Numbered from the stretch's first letter, positions 1-12,576 are shown. The stretch is DNA of 64,000 nt from Coleophoma eucalyptorum (GCA_026120035.1 JALRME010000014.1:1-64000), one strand, 5' to 3'. Notes: a model not told the origin generated them from the sequence alone. Made by a program: numbers and translations.

Positions 1-2175
1 AATTGCTTTTTCCTTTCGGGAGCTTCGTACGGATCGGGAAGCATCCCGGTAGATATATCGGTAAACATATCAGGCCTAATTCTCGGGATGTCCCGACAGT
101 TATATAGGCTAGTTAAGAAACCAGTGGTCTGGTTTCTGGGTTGAAATTTTTGAAAAACCACCCACTGATCTGGTCTGGTTTTTCTGGGTTTGATGCGCAG
201 CCTAGGTAGACCAACCAATAGAACTTTATCTATATAAGCTAGCAAGTCAAAAATAACCAAGAAGAGCCTGTCGGATTGCAATGACATATACTTAGCACGT
301 GATACAATCACGTGGTAGCATTCGTTGATGGGATATAACCCCATTTACGATAGACGTACATAGAGAATTAACAACCACCTACAACACACTGCATACCCTG
401 TAATTAAAGCCTACGATGCTATTACGAGGTCTGCCCGTTGTAAACGCATACCAACAGAGCCATTTAAAATTACTTATAGTACCTGTTGGTCTAAAAAATT
501 TTTTGGCTGTAATAACAGGTCAAACCCGTGAGGTTAAAAATTAGATGATTCTTCTAAGTGGGTGAATGACAAATATCTTATCAATACAGCAATTTTGTAG
601 GAATCTGACCTACCTGACTAGATAATCCAGGACATTGGATTATCCAGTATACTATCACGTGATTTTACAAATGAGGCATGAGCAAGTATAAAGCAAGTTA
701 CTTCTTAAGTTTGCCTTGCCTGTGGCGTTCCAGCTATGGCACGGCTCTCTGATTCCAATTTTCACCAGGGATCCTCATATTCTATCGAGAAGCATTTCTA
801 ATACCGCGCGATCTTCGTACTTGTGCTCTCGTTGTCAATATCATCAACACTAACGGGGCTCTACAGTGGTGCAAATGCAGTGGCGGGTGAATCAGACGAC
901 ATCAATTGCTACTTATAATCAATTAATGGTTTTAGACCCGTTCCAATCAAGTATATGCCGATAAAAAGCTCCCACGTAAGCACTAAATTCGCTAAGTCGT
1001 TCTAGGCTAAGTTCTTGAGTAGCACCATCGCAGAAATATACCAAACCCCACGCGGGTTTGCCATATCTATACAAATCCTGGATCCATCCCGGAGCATCTG
1101 GTAAGGCTGTTTTGGTTTCAATACAAAATTCGTCGTTCCTAACAACCTATGAACGCTTCCGGAATTCCCTAGCGCTAATAGCAAATGCTTCCTACTCATT
1201 AGGAGCATAAGCTAGTTTGTGAGAAGTTTCTAACTCTTTATGTGCTTCGTTATTTACTTGACAATAGCTCCCAGAGAGGGTTGAATTCTCCTGGCTTGAA
1301 CTAGGCGTCCAGAACCTATATCACAAGATAGCAACTCCTCCGGAAGTGAGACTTTCACGATTAGAAACGGCTTTCTGGATAGGTTGTGCGCATGAGAGAT
1401 CTATGGCTGCGCTAATATTGGCAGTTTCTATGTCCGCATCTGGGAAGTCGAGGAGCAGACATCGTTCTGAGTCTGTCAGGGTTGATGGGAAATTCAGACA
1501 CTTTTGCCTGAAAGATGGGTAAGCTGCTATGAGCTCTTGAAGGGATGTCACGTTTCGTAAGCCCCTTTTTGAGCTCGCGAGTAATGGCTCCAACGCAGCC
1601 GAGGGAGATGCCATGCCTATCGACGAGGTTGGCGACCTAGCAGAGGTTTTATGGTAAAGTCGTGTTGCGAGCGCACTGGTAATTTCTTTGTATTGGGTAG
1701 AACGAGGCTAGATAAGTCTTGCACAGGATTACAGCTTACATGACCTTTCTTTTGACTCCCTATCATAAAAGGCGAAGGACTTCTACTTGAACGCTTCAAC
1801 AACAATAACGATAACAATCATAATAATAATACACCCAGAAAAGTAGCCTTACTACTTCTTGCTGTGATACATCTTCGTATAGGGTTGTTTGCAAGCAGCC
1901 TCGTTTGTCGTGGGCTGATCTAGCTCGTTTACAGCTAGCGAGAATGACCGGCAAAGCATTTTGACCTCTACCGAGGAGGTACGTCAGTGATGTTGAAAAT
2001 CTTGACCCCTGGTGATCAAGTTACAACCACAGTCCTTTTCTCTTTGTCTTTCAGAATCTGGCTTCCTCCGAATTTCGGCACTGTCAGCTTTCACTTCATT
2101 TTCGCAGGTACTGCCAGGTACGCTGATTTGCAGTTTTTACGATTACGACGGCTAGGTTTACATCTTCTATCCACC
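1..2175. other. Left-edge AT-rich intergenic region
   Basis: No recognisable gene. It holds short direct repeats (around 125-200) and a 9-bp hairpin (around 624-647). Two small minus-strand ORFs at 1321-1614 (97 residues) and 1617-1817 (66 residues) lack any motif I know and cannot be joined by a consensus intron, so I do not call them genes. The last few hundred bases must contain the promoter and leader of the amino-acid transporter that starts at 2176. Confidence 0.5.
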
Positions 2176-3897
2176 ATGTCCAATCCCAAGGTGCAGTCTG
2201 ACGAGACCAGGAGACAAGCTGAGGTGATATCCAAACATATTGCTCCTGAATATACGGCCCACTATGATGCCCTGGGACCGGAGTCGGCCTCTGCATCCAC
2301 CAACGATGTCGGACGAGAACCCGAGTCATCTCTGAAGATGCTGGGTGGAGACATGCATCGCGATGTATACAGGATTGACGCCCGAGCTCGATCGATGAAG
2401 AGAGCCCAAACGTTCTCTGAAATAAGGAGACCAAGCCCATTTGATGCTACCGCTGCAGCACAGAGGCAGCCTGGCGGGTTTCGCAGACAATTCCTGCAGC
2501 AACAAAATCGATTCAGCAGTGTCACCGCCCCTGTCACCAACAATTTTGTTTCCTTCCTGGATCTTTATGGATCCTTTGCTGGCGAAGATCTTGCAGAATC
2601 AGACGACGAAGACTCCGTTGCCGTAGAGGATGATCTCGAAGGAAACCAGCCGAATGAGCAAGAAGGCGAATATCGGCCTCTGCTGGGGAGGCGTAAAAGC
2701 ACACGGCCTGGGAAATCAGGTGATGCCTCAACTCTTAAGACATTTTTCTTGTTGATTAAATCATTCATTGGGACTGGGGTTCTGTTTCTCCCAAAAGCCT
2801 TCAGGAATGGCGGGCTACTGTTCTCCTCCATCACCCTTATCGTCGTATCCCTGGTCTCCTGTCTTGCCTTCCATCTACTTTTACAATGTCGCGCCCGTTA
2901 CGGAGGAGGATACGGTGAGATTGGAGATTCAATTGGTGGTAAGAAGATGAGAGTCATTGTCCTGGGCTCGATTACAATATCACAAATTGGATTTGTGTGT
3001 GCTGGTATTATTTTCACCGCCGAGAATTTGCTCTCGTTTCTGGATGCTGTAGTAGATGGATCCTCTCCACTTTCCATCACGGCTCTTATTGCATTCCAGC
3101 TCCTGCTACTTATTCCACTGGCACTTATTCGAAACATTTCTAAGCTCGGTTCCTCAGCATTGCTCGCAGACGTGTGTATCCTGCTGGGGTTGGGTTACAT
3201 TTATTTCTTCGATATATCTTCTATTGCAAGTGGAGGAATGAACAAGTCTGTTCATCTATTCAATGCTCGGGATTTCACCCTCACTGTCGGGTCCGCAATC
3301 TTCACATTCGAAGGTATTGGCCTTATCTTGCCTATCCAATCTTCAATGAAGGAACCGCAGAAGTTTGAAAGACTTCTTCTCGGAGTCATGTTCCTTATTA
3401 CTATTATATTCACGTCTATTGGAGCATTAAGTTACGCTACATTTGGAGACAAGACCAACGTTGAGATTATTAGCAACTTCCCTCAGGACGACAAACTCGT
3501 CAATGCCGTACAGTTTCTGTATTCTTTGGCAGTTCTAGTTGGAACGCCTGTACAACTATTTCCTGCCATGAGGATTATCGAGGGCGCGCTGTTTGGACAT
3601 CGATCTGGCAAACAGAACACAACAACAAAATGGAAGAAGAATATATTCAGGACCGGCATTGTCTGTCTATGTGGAATCATCTCTGCTCTAGGAGCTGCAG
3701 ATCTTGATAAATTTGTGGCCTTGATTGGCTCATTTGCGTGTGTTCCACTTGTTTATATATACCCTGCATATCTACACTGGAAGGGGGTAGCAACCAGCAA
3801 GTATGTCAAAGCAGCGGATATCCTAATGATGTTCTGTGGATTGGTCGCTATGGTTTACACAACAACAGTCACTCTTTTGCGTTGGTCCGAGTCATGA
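2176..3897 (+). CDS. Vacuolar amino acid transporter, AVT3/AVT4-like (Aa_trans family)
   Basis: Single-exon gene of 573 residues. I chose the ATG at 2176 because it sits in a strong context (CCACCATGT); the frame is open further upstream, but only weakly protein-like. Residues 1-180 are hydrophilic, Ser/Pro-rich and then acidic (an Asp/Glu run near 140-165). From about residue 182 the sequence becomes a multi-pass membrane domain beginning DASTLKTFFLLIKSFIGTGV, the signature of the AVT3/AVT4 branch of amino acid/auxin permeases, followed by about ten or eleven hydrophobic segments to the C terminus. In yeast, Avt3 and Avt4 export neutral amino acids from the vacuole to the cytosol; the same role here is inferred. 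The long N-terminal extension is typical of fungal Avt3/4 and probably carries regulatory phosphosites. Confidence 0.9.
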   Translation: MSNPKVQSDETRRQAEVISKHIAPEYTAHYDALGPESASASTNDVGREPESSLKMLGGDMHRDVYRIDARARSMKRAQTFSEIRRPSPFDATAAAQRQPGGFRRQFLQQQNRFSSVTAPVTNNFVSFLDLYGSFAGEDLAESDDEDSVAVEDDLEGNQPNEQEGEYRPLLGRRKSTRPGKSGDASTLKTFFLLIKSFIGTGVLFLPKAFRNGGLLFSSITLIVVSLVSCLAFHLLLQCRARYGGGYGEIGDSIGGKKMRVIVLGSITISQIGFVCAGIIFTAENLLSFLDAVVDGSSPLSITALIAFQLLLLIPLALIRNISKLGSSALLADVCILLGLGYIYFFDISSIASGGMNKSVHLFNARDFTLTVGSAIFTFEGIGLILPIQSSMKEPQKFERLLLGVMFLITIIFTSIGALSYATFGDKTNVEIISNFPQDDKLVNAVQFLYSLAVLVGTPVQLFPAMRIIEGALFGHRSGKQNTTTKWKKNIFRTGIVCLCGIISALGAADLDKFVALIGSFACVPLVYIYPAYLHWKGVATSKYVKAADILMMFCGLVAMVYTTTVTLLRWSES

Positions 3898-5202
3898 ACT
3901 AGGCGTTAGACTTATGTATATATTATCCATCTACAAGAGCATGAACATATTGTATATACCAAGTTCGCATGCCTGTCATACTTAGATTAATGTGCTAAAC
4001 TGCTTGATATGCTGAAATTGTACTTCTTTCCTCGCCCACGGGCCACGTTGAGAGGTAAGAAATGGCGACTACTTGATGAGGTGACAGCGGAATCCATACG
4101 CGCCCCACAAGCAAGGCCACAAGCTTACTTTGATCACGAAGACAACGAAGCAGAGCCACAACCCACACTATTTCTAACTTCCTTTTACCACCATTTACTG
4201 CTGTTGCAGATCGTGTGAAAAAGGGAGGGAACCCTGTATGACATCCAGGGTGGGTTGTTTCCCACGGCTCCATCTTGCATCTGATCCGCGACTCATTAAC
4301 CATAAGAGATTGGCTGGTAGGAGTTGGTGAGGATGATACAAAATCACAGTGCCACGCGGTAGGCCCTGCAGGCCGGTGGAGTAGTTGGCTTTTGATGTGA
4401 TGGGTGATGTATCAAGTGCAGCGGAAAAAGAAAGGTGAATTTTAGGTGTCCAGTTATTGTGGTTTGTAGACCCTTGCGTATGCTCGCTTGTTATCCCGTT
4501 TCTTGATCGCTTCACTGTCTCCCCCCCCTCATGCGGTCCTTCACTTTTCGTTTCTTAGCATGTAGGGCAGGCCAGGTACCTTGTACAACTCCAGTCGGTT
4601 AGTAATATCCAAAATCATGGCAGGTTGATTGAGGACAAGTGTATCTTGCTGTGATGCCAGGAAGTACTATTCCAGTAGTAATCATTCGATTCTTGAAACA
4701 ACATTTGCAGCTTTCCCGCTAATCGACAAGGAAGATTTCTGTAGCAAAAGCAATATTCGCATACAGGCACAACCGTTTTGTGAGCTATAATAAAGGCTCT
4801 GTGCTCAGCGAGTCTCTAAAACTATTCAGTAGCTGACTGGGCTCTATTGTGGGAATGCTTGTGGTAATATGCAAGTGAGCAAATCATGCACAATGTCAAA
4901 GTCAGTCGTCAATCGAGCTTATGTACTCGATATGCCACTCATGCCCAGAGGTGCATTCACAGCCTTTGGAATACATAAGCTATCCATACTTAAGAGATCG
5001 CCCTCATCATGCTAAGTAATTGCCAAAGCCTATTCTCCTTTAATGTACCACTGAGTTCAGGATTAGCCGACTGACGTTTGTCTTACAGAGATTCCTTATG
5101 CTCCAGTGCACCAACTACAGCACTAGAATTGCCGTAGCGACCTTACCTCAATACTGCTCTATTGTTACACCCGCTTGACAAACATCTCTGCCCCTATTCA
5201 CA
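3898..5202. other. Intergenic region
   Basis: About 1.3 kb between two plus-strand genes. Only short overlapping ORFs on both strands (for example 4195-4515 minus) with no family signature. It should contain the 3' end of the transporter mRNA and the promoter of the next gene. I see no RNA gene or repeat. Confidence 0.5.
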
Positions 5203-6718
5203 ATGTTTGCTATTCGGAATAAACACCAAATAGCAGCCTTAGCACTCTCTGTACTATCGATATCTCTTGTCGCGATCTCTGTGAGCTTGCGAGTTATTGC
5301 TAAGATGGTGAAGAAGAATCCTCTTGCGAGAGACGACTACTGTGTATTTGCCGCAACAGTAAGTACGTTGCTATGTTGATGACTAGCGCACATAGCTGAT
5401 TAATTTGGATTTTCTTTTATGGTCTCATCACTACGGACCTAATAGGTATGTACGCGTATCTTTTGTATAATGACGGGTATTATCGATAGTACATGCAGGT
5501 GCAGACCATGAAATTATATCATATCGACCCTTCTACCCAACTCAATGACCCAATACTATTTATATCTCAAGTCGAGGCAAGAAAAATGGCTGATTCGTCT
5601 TTAAAGGTATCAGAAATGGAGGGATCGGCCTCCACATCACAACGGTTCTAGTTGAGGGTGGCATGCAAGCTCTGGTGGTCGTTTTGAAAGTAAGCCTGTT
5701 CATTGAATGGTTATGAGAGAGCCGAGGCTAATAATGGTGCAGAATATGGTGGCAGATCAGATGCTCTGGGCTATGAGTCTTATGTTCACCAAGCTTTCCA
5801 TTCTCTTTTTCTACATGACGATCTTCCCAACACCGAACTTCAAGATCTGCGCATATACAGTTATGGGAATTGTGGTCATATGGGGCGTAGCTGTTATATG
5901 TTGTGGTACTTTCGTGTGCCCGAGGTCCATAATAAACTCGCTGATATGGGAGCAGGCTTTTTCTTGTGTAGGCCATTTGCTTACAACGTGGGTGATTCTC
6001 GAAACAGCGTGAGAGAGCACTTGCTAATATTCTCTTAGTGGGACCTGACTACTCCGGATGGTAAGTGTGGTGACCTGGTAACAAGCTATATAGCGACTGG
6101 CTCTGTCAATATGGCCACGGACGTCATGGTACTCACTCTACCTATGCCAATGGTGTGGAAATTACATGCTCCCCGTTCTAATAAGATTATTCTAACAGCA
6201 ATCTTCGCTTTTGGATTCTTGTAAGTACCCCGAATCGAGCCGTCAAATTTCTGCAGCTGACGGCGTTAAGCATTTGTATTATCAGTATATTGCGCATAAA
6301 GGCAGTTTTCGGTGTGTCTCTCACAGACATCACCTATTCAATCGTTGATTCAACGATATGGAGTATTCTTGAGCCAGGTTTTGGAATCGTGCTAGCTTGC
6401 TTGCCGGTTATTCGACCTCTATTCATGAAGCTGTTCTCCAGGGTACCTCGCAAGAACAAGAGCGATAGTGGGAGTAGTGGCAGCGACAACACCAGCATGT
6501 CAGTTAGGTTGGGGTCACCTACCAAGCACTTTCAGCGAATCGAGGAGCATGACTACCCACTTAGAGCGTTGAGGCCCGACAAGGTTGAGGCATCGCAAAG
6601 AATATATTCCACACAACAACGAGATGAGAGTGCTTCCCAGACATCTGAGAGATCTCTGATGCCTGCCCAGGGAATCAAGGTTGACTCGGATTGGGAAATC
6701 AGCCATGAGGTTGTATGA
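5203..6718 (+). CDS. Rhodopsin-like (SAT4-type) fungal integral membrane protein
   Basis: Six exons keep frame: 5203-5358, 5396-5445, 5614-5689, 5743-5991, 6039-6220 and 6286-6718, giving about 381 residues. The pattern is that of the fungal rhodopsin-like/SAT4 family: an N-terminal helix followed by an RDDY motif, a GGIGLH segment, a helix rich in MFTKLSILFFY, then a long helix pair, a WDL..PDGKC loop, an N/D-rich segment (GSVNMATDVMVL) with a Pro-Met pair, and a final helix before a hydrophilic Ser-rich tail. The family has seven predicted helices; the biochemical role of most members is unknown. Exons 1-3 are the weak part: the first intron would be only 37 nt and the third 168 nt, so helix 2 may be wrongly modelled or eroded. 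The 3' half is convincing. Confidence 0.75.
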
Positions 6719-7160
6719 GTCTCCCTTGATACGCGATGTAATCTGAACTATGAACGACAGGATTGTCACCAACGGCCGGGAAAGACGGCAATAGCGACAA
6801 GCTTTAGACATCTTCGGACATCGTGAGTTTGCTCAAGAAAAGTAGTTTGTTCCAGAAAGGTGAGACATCAAGAGGCCAGAAAGGCTGTAAATATGTGCGG
6901 GGACTGCATTCGATGAAGCAAACTGCAGCAGAAAATGGGTTCAGTCGAGCACTCATTCGTCGGTTTGAAGACGGGGGATTGTTGTGTGCATTGGCTTGGG
7001 AATCGAACATACATTTGTTGAAAGTGGTCAGGGTTTATAGCAATTGACGTTTTACTTCCGGCCGAGTTGTCCATGGTATCAAAACCCTGGCTTTCCTTGA
7101 CGCCAGAAAGTACCCGCCGCAGTAAATATACTTCCAAATCTGCAATAATTTGGCTTTCAC
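6719..7160. other. Convergent intergenic region
   Basis: About 440 bp between the 3' ends of the rhodopsin-like gene and the Sub1 homologue. Small ORFs only; nothing recognised. Confidence 0.5.
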
Positions 7161-7827
7161 TTATTCTTCTTCGTCGCTGGTGGCCTCGATATTTGACTTC
7201 TCCTGCTTTGCCCTGACTCTTTTAAGGGGCTCTGTATCTGCCTCAGAGCCGTCCCCATCCTTCATCGCTAGATCTGGCTCAGTTATGTCCACACCCTTCC
7301 GACGCAATGCTGTATTGATATGGGGGATGGCTTGCAATAAGGCTTTGTATTGGTCGACATTCAGTGATATACCCTAAGCACATCAGCAGTGCATGAATAT
7401 TACTTAGGGTTATCGTACCTTCTTGCCCGGCAGAAGCCTGTCATCCTTCTCGTAGAATTCTCGAATGTTGACCATTTGTGTATTCTTGAATTCTTGAACC
7501 CCAACACGCCGCTGGTTTCGACCTGAGGATAGCTGCAATGAATAAATATTAGCAAAGCTCATACTGCTGGGTATTGGGAACAGATGGCGAACCTGCCAAT
7601 AAGGATTGCCCTCATCATCTTGGGCCGTCTCATCAGGTTTCTCGGTTACTTTCTTCGGCTTCTTGCTCTTAGGTGCTTTCCCATCATCATTAGAAACGAA
7701 ACCACCGTCGCTCTAGGTTGAGCATTTAGTACTGAGAACTGAGAGTGAGGAGGTGGGTGATGCTTCAAAATGAGCATACCTGATAGCTATCAACCTCGTC
7801 GATACTGCGCTTGCGTGGACGGACCAT
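7161..7827 (-). CDS. SUB1: Transcriptional coactivator PC4/Sub1 homologue
   Basis: Four exons on the minus strand: 7780-7827, 7593-7712, 7419-7532 and 7161-7373, all joined at phase 0, encoding 164 residues. The ORF is too fragmented to show as one long frame. After a basic, Lys-rich N-terminal tail comes the PC4 ssDNA-binding core: the segment NTQMVNIREFYEKDDRLLPG followed directly by KKGISLNVDQY is the family hallmark. The C terminus is acidic (ends DEEE). PC4/Sub1 binds single-stranded and melted promoter DNA and supports RNA polymerase II initiation and elongation and genome stability; it acts in the nucleus. The gene lies head-to-head with the PXA-PX gene about 1 kb away. Confidence 0.92.
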
Positions 7828-8834
7828 TGCGCCGTAAGATAGAACCGCGTGAAGTGCAACAGACTTAGTTGTCGGTAGAGAAGGTAGAAGATGCGGTTGC
7901 TGCAGTGAAGCTAAACCGGGCTGTTCTGTCGGAAGTTGGAAGTTGGACCAAACCCAAGTTGTTTGATTGGGACGCGATTGATAGATGCGAAGGAATTACA
8001 GGCGGATCTATTACGCGACTTGGGCAGTGGGAGTGTCAAGCGGAGACGAGGAACCTGGAGGTCGACAGGGATAAATGACCTGTCAACAAAAGAAAAGCTT
8101 ACTCGTTGCTCAACTCTGTTACTCTGGCGTCGAGTTTGTCCTGTAGGGAGAAGAAAACCACGGTCCGTGTTCGTCTCCATTGTGCTTTGTCCCTTGTGCC
8201 TGTCACTCTCGCACTCTCGTTCTCTCCGTCGTTCGCGTTGGCGTTCGCGTTCTCTCTCCCACATCTTTAATCATGATCGTCGCACCTATTTTAAGGCATT
8301 TCAAGGGGTAAGCGTGGTAGGGTAGGGTAGGGATGGTATATTGGTAGGTAAGGGAGGGGAAGAACGTCGGACTGTGCGCGACAGTCCCTATGAAGGTCCT
8401 GGACTGTACTAACCATCCTTACCTTACACCGACCTACCTTGCACTCCAGTGTGCTAAGACTCGACTCCAGGACCACCATGGCTTCTCGACATAATTCGTT
8501 TCATGCTTGGTCGTCCGTCTTCTGACTGAATTAAAGATAGCTTCGTCCTCCAATTGCAACTGCTCGCAACATTCAATTTGCAGGTCCTTGTCCTCGCTCC
8601 TCGCTCCGCGCGCCCTGGAGTCTTCGTTTGCATCTAGAGCTAGCTTGGTCTCCATTCGCGTCCGTCCATGTCTCTGTCCTTCTAACATACTTTGTCCACA
8701 TATCAGCGTCTGCCTCGCCCTCCACCGCAGTGCAATAAAGCTGCCAGCTATCGCAAACTTCCCCATCATTTCCACAAAGGACAAGAGCTGCACCACAACC
8801 TTCCCTCCAGAATGCGCCAGCAAATTGCAGCAAC
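7828..8834. promoter_or_regulatory. Bidirectional promoter region between SUB1 and the PXA-PX gene
   Basis: About 1 kb separating divergent starts. It contains pyrimidine-rich stretches typical of fungal leaders, a short repeat of TTCGCGTT units (about 8230-8256), a TAGGG run (about 8317-8333) and a CCTTACCTTAC/GACCTACCTT block (8417-8440) that recurs upstream of other genes in the window. Small ORFs here have no family signature. Confidence 0.5.
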
Positions 8835-11800
8835 ATGAATGAATCAGGAGACGCTACGAAACATGGTGACGGCCTTGCACCCGTGGCAGAAGTTGAGCCA
8901 CCTCTACCACTGCAGACGACTCCGACTACTGCCGCCAATGCAGATGACTTGACAACTCGTGCTCTGAAATTCATGTCCACAGCTTCGACAGAAACTATAG
9001 GAGGCATAGCTGTTGGGCTCGCTGCATGTACATACCTAGTTCTGGGGAGGGTTGGGCTTGTCTTGATTGGCGCATTCGGCGGCATTTTACTGCATGCATC
9101 GTGGGAGGGACAAACAACTTTGGCCGGGAGCGTAGAAGATGCACGACGAGAGAAAGGCCTTGATATTGTTAAAAGGATCCTAGACTACCGAGAAACTGCA
9201 GCAAGCTTGGGAGACGATTCTGATACCGATGACGAAGCAGCCAGCAATAGCTTTGATGGCTTCAGGCCAGAGACTGCAGGCGCTCTGAATAGTCTGGTAG
9301 ATGCGGTTATCCGAGACTATGTGAAATGGTGGTACAGTCCGGTTCTACCTAAGGAGAATGCTTTTCCAGCGTCTTCGAGAGCAATCCTTACCAAGTTCCT
9401 CCTCTCTATCTCTCAGCATCTTACCCGAAAGCGACCAGCCGACACTTTCCTCGACTTCCTCACAAATTCTTCCTCTATCGTGATAGTCTTTTTGAACGAA
9501 TTGTCCAGCGCATTGTCGGGGCCACAGAGTGCCAATATTCCTGCTGCAGAGGCAGTGTATACATACCTGTCCGCGAACCCGGATTCCAACCTAGCCAACG
9601 TCCTCAGCGTGAAACAGCAGACACGAAAATTTAAAATGATTGCTGATGATATCTTACAAACCTTCCTGGAAAAGTCTGCCTACGAATGTGATCCGGCAAA
9701 AATATTCTTAAGGGAAATTCTGGCCGGGGTGGTCTTAGAAATGACACTTACAAGCTGTTCTAAGCCAGAGTGGATCAACGGCTGGATTGTCTATCTCCTT
9801 GAAGAAGGCGAGCCTGATCTAAGTCAAGCAATAGATGCTGGAGTTACGAATGGCTCGAGCATCACTAATGCTTTTGATGGCTTTGATGGCAATATCGGAA
9901 GTGTTGGTCTTCCCAAAGAAGAAAAGAAAAAAGAGCAAGATGTTAAGAAGCACAAAAAGCGGTTAAGTAGAGCCGAGGAGGCTATGGAGGAGGTAAGAGG
10001 TTACATGTCGATATATGTTACATGATTCTAATGTTGGTTTTCAGGCGATGAATGAAGCGAAACGACTTAGCGAGCTAAGTGAGTATAAAACCATCTTATT
10101 TCTGTAAATTATGCTTTCTAACTTGCAGATAGTCGCTCAAGAAGAGAAAAAGAAAGAACATAGACCGACGAGCATCTCAGAAGAGCCGTCTGCATTTTCC
10201 AGCGAATCAGAGCACATGAGTACTTCACGTATTGGGCTAGGTAGTCCCATTCAAGAAATCCACTCAATAAATATTGATCACAGCAAGCCACTCGGTGATC
10301 CCATCGGGTCTTCGATATCACCAAAATCATCTAAAAGTATTGATATTGGTGGCTCATCTGAGCCTACCAAGACAGAAGCATTGTCCACAAATTTTGATCA
10401 GATTAATGTACCTCAGAATGTGTCTTCAACCTCACAGCCACAAATTGCTGCCCGGCCCAAGACCGCATCTTTGACATTACACAATGCAAACATAATCATA
10501 CATGATGATTCGAGTCCATCCGACAAGGGAAAGCTTCGAAGCAAGCCAGGTGCTGACTACCTTGTTCAGATCGAACCTGAGTCGTCTCAATATCCTGGAT
10601 GGATGATTGTTCGAAGATATCCAGATTTTGAGACGCTACATGAAGTCCTGAGGCGCATTGCCAACATCTCAGGGGTCGCTGCCTTCACCGAGCAGCATCA
10701 TACTTTGCCAAATTGGAAAGAGCACACCAAGTCATCATTGCGGGGTGAGCTCGAAAGATATCTGCGTGATGCTTGCTGGTACCAGCCTCTTGCAGAAAGT
10801 GAGGGGATGAAACGTTTTTTGGAAAAAGACCAGGGCCAGATGCAGTCATCAGGCTCTAGTGGCAAGGCAGGGTTTGGATGGCCGACGCCTTCCGCCTTCG
10901 AAAATATGGGCAAAGGTATGCTGGATGTATTGACATCCGCACCAAAAGGCGCTGCTGAAGGAGGGAAGGTTGTCCTGGGAGGTGTGACTGGTGTCTTCAG
11001 CAATATCGGTTCTCTGGGACAAAAGAAGTCTAACTCTAGCACCGGCCCTGTTTCCATGCATAGCTCAAGCAGGGCATCCACCTCAACGCTACCCAGACCT
11101 GAGAGTATTGGCTCACTTACGGGGGCCAGAAAAGGCAGAACAAGCGAAGACAGTCTTCAGACGTCATCCATCATTCAAACCCAACCCGGAATGATGCCAT
11201 CTATGGAGCGAAGACCAAGCTATAACTCCATAGCAGAGGACGAGACTGATCAAGTTTCTAGGTCCTCAATATCAGCCAGATCTTCTTTCAGTGGCCGACA
11301 TAGTGCTACTCATTCTAGAGACCCTAGCCGAGCACCAAACAGAGTGACGCCTCTGTCTTCACCAACGCATGGTAGCGTTGAGGATATGAAACTTCCACCG
11401 CCACCCAGTGATATCGCTGATGATTATGCCTCTCCCACAGCGGAAACATCGACAAATCATTCCCGGATCGACAATAGTGCTCCAACCACGCGGACTTCAA
11501 CCAGCACTGCTCCCTCTATACAACAATCTCCTGGCAGACAGTCATTGTCACTACCTCGACGAGCGTCAGTGCAAGCAGCACCGACTCGGAAACCTAGGAA
11601 GGAGTCTACTCCTCTCACAGAGCAAGAGACCAGGGTTGCAGTAGAACTCATGTTTGCTGTAATAAACGAGCTCTACACACTCTCTTCAGCCTGGAACATT
11701 CGTCGTACTCTTCTTAATGCAGCCAAAACCTTTCTCTTACGGCCTGGAAACCCATCTCTATCATCAATTCAATCTCTTATCCAGGACTCTGTCATCGCCT

Positions 11801-12105
11801 CGAATACCTCTGATGCAGGAATTGCCAGCCATCTACGTAAACTTCGGGAAAATACTCTTCCTACTGAAGAAGAACTCAAAGCATGGCCGGCAGAAATGAC
11901 GCCAGAAGAAAAGGAGAGACTTAGAGTCAAGGCTAGAAAACTATTGGTAGAACGTGGCGTACCTGCTGCCTTAACTGGCGTTATGGGGCAAGCGGCGACG
12001 GGCGAGGCGATGGGACGGGTTTTCGATTGTCTACAGGTCGAGGAAGTCGCAAGAGGCTTGATGTTTGGGCTTCTGCTTCAGGGGGTTCGAGCTGCGACAC
12101 AGTAG
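8835..12105 (+). CDS. PXA-PX-nexin_C protein (Mdm1/SNX13-14-like sorting nexin)
   Basis: Three exons: 8835-9992, 10045-10078 and 10133-12105 (the last acceptor is the TAG at 10130-10132, the only choice that keeps frame), 1054 residues. A hydrophobic segment near residues 55-92 predicts an N-terminal membrane anchor. A PXA (PX-associated) domain spans roughly 105-300. A PX phosphoinositide-binding domain spans about 510-630, with MIVRRYPDFETLHEVLRR and a following HTLPNWKEHT loop. A long Ser-rich linker is followed by a nexin_C domain at about 890-1050. This order matches yeast Mdm1 and animal SNX13/14/19, ER-anchored lipid-binding proteins at ER-vacuole or ER-lysosome contacts. No RGS domain is apparent. 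Tethering function is inferred from architecture. Confidence 0.88.
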
Positions 12106-12576
12106 CTATTTATGCCGCTTTTAATTTACGATACGATGAGGTTGAAATGGAAACGGAGAGTTAGTAGCCTTTCAGCTCGTTGTGCTATAGGCCTGTAAAA
12201 CATGTGTTATATATTTATATATATTCTATTTAATGTAGGGGAGTGGTCTAGATCGGCTCAGCTTCCACTCTATGTTTGTACTACAGTGTTCTACATTAAT
12301 GCTATACTGGTTCACGGTAGTTTTCTAGGGCTGACACCCAAGGCCGCCTCGGTAATTTCGATATTAAACTTGCTCTTAGGGATCGTGAAATCCAATAGTT
12401 GTGGCTATTTCTATGCCACTGAGAGAAGGCCTCAACAATTAGTTAAGGATAAACTTTGTTTATATAGGTTAGGTAAGTATTGGGAACATGTAGATGTGTT
12501 GACCATCATTCGTGCATAGAGATTCATGTGTAGTGATCCAAAAATACAAGCTGATTTTCATTATTATGTTCTAAAA
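12106..12576. other. Convergent intergenic region
   Basis: About 470 bp of AT-rich DNA between the 3' ends of the PXA-PX gene and 5-oxoprolinase. One 105-residue plus-strand ORF (12202-12519) has no recognisable features and is probably non-coding. Confidence 0.5.

Noticed and set aside
8317..8333. TAGGG run as interstitial telomere-like sequence
   Set aside because: The unit lacks the TTAGGG form and is only about three copies; it fits the local promoter repeat better.
8573..9085. 170-codon minus-strand ORF
   Set aside because: Overlaps the start of the well-supported PXA-PX gene and has a low-complexity composition.
12202..12519. 105-codon ORF between convergent genes
   Set aside because: AT-rich, no motif, and located where 3' untranslated regions are expected.
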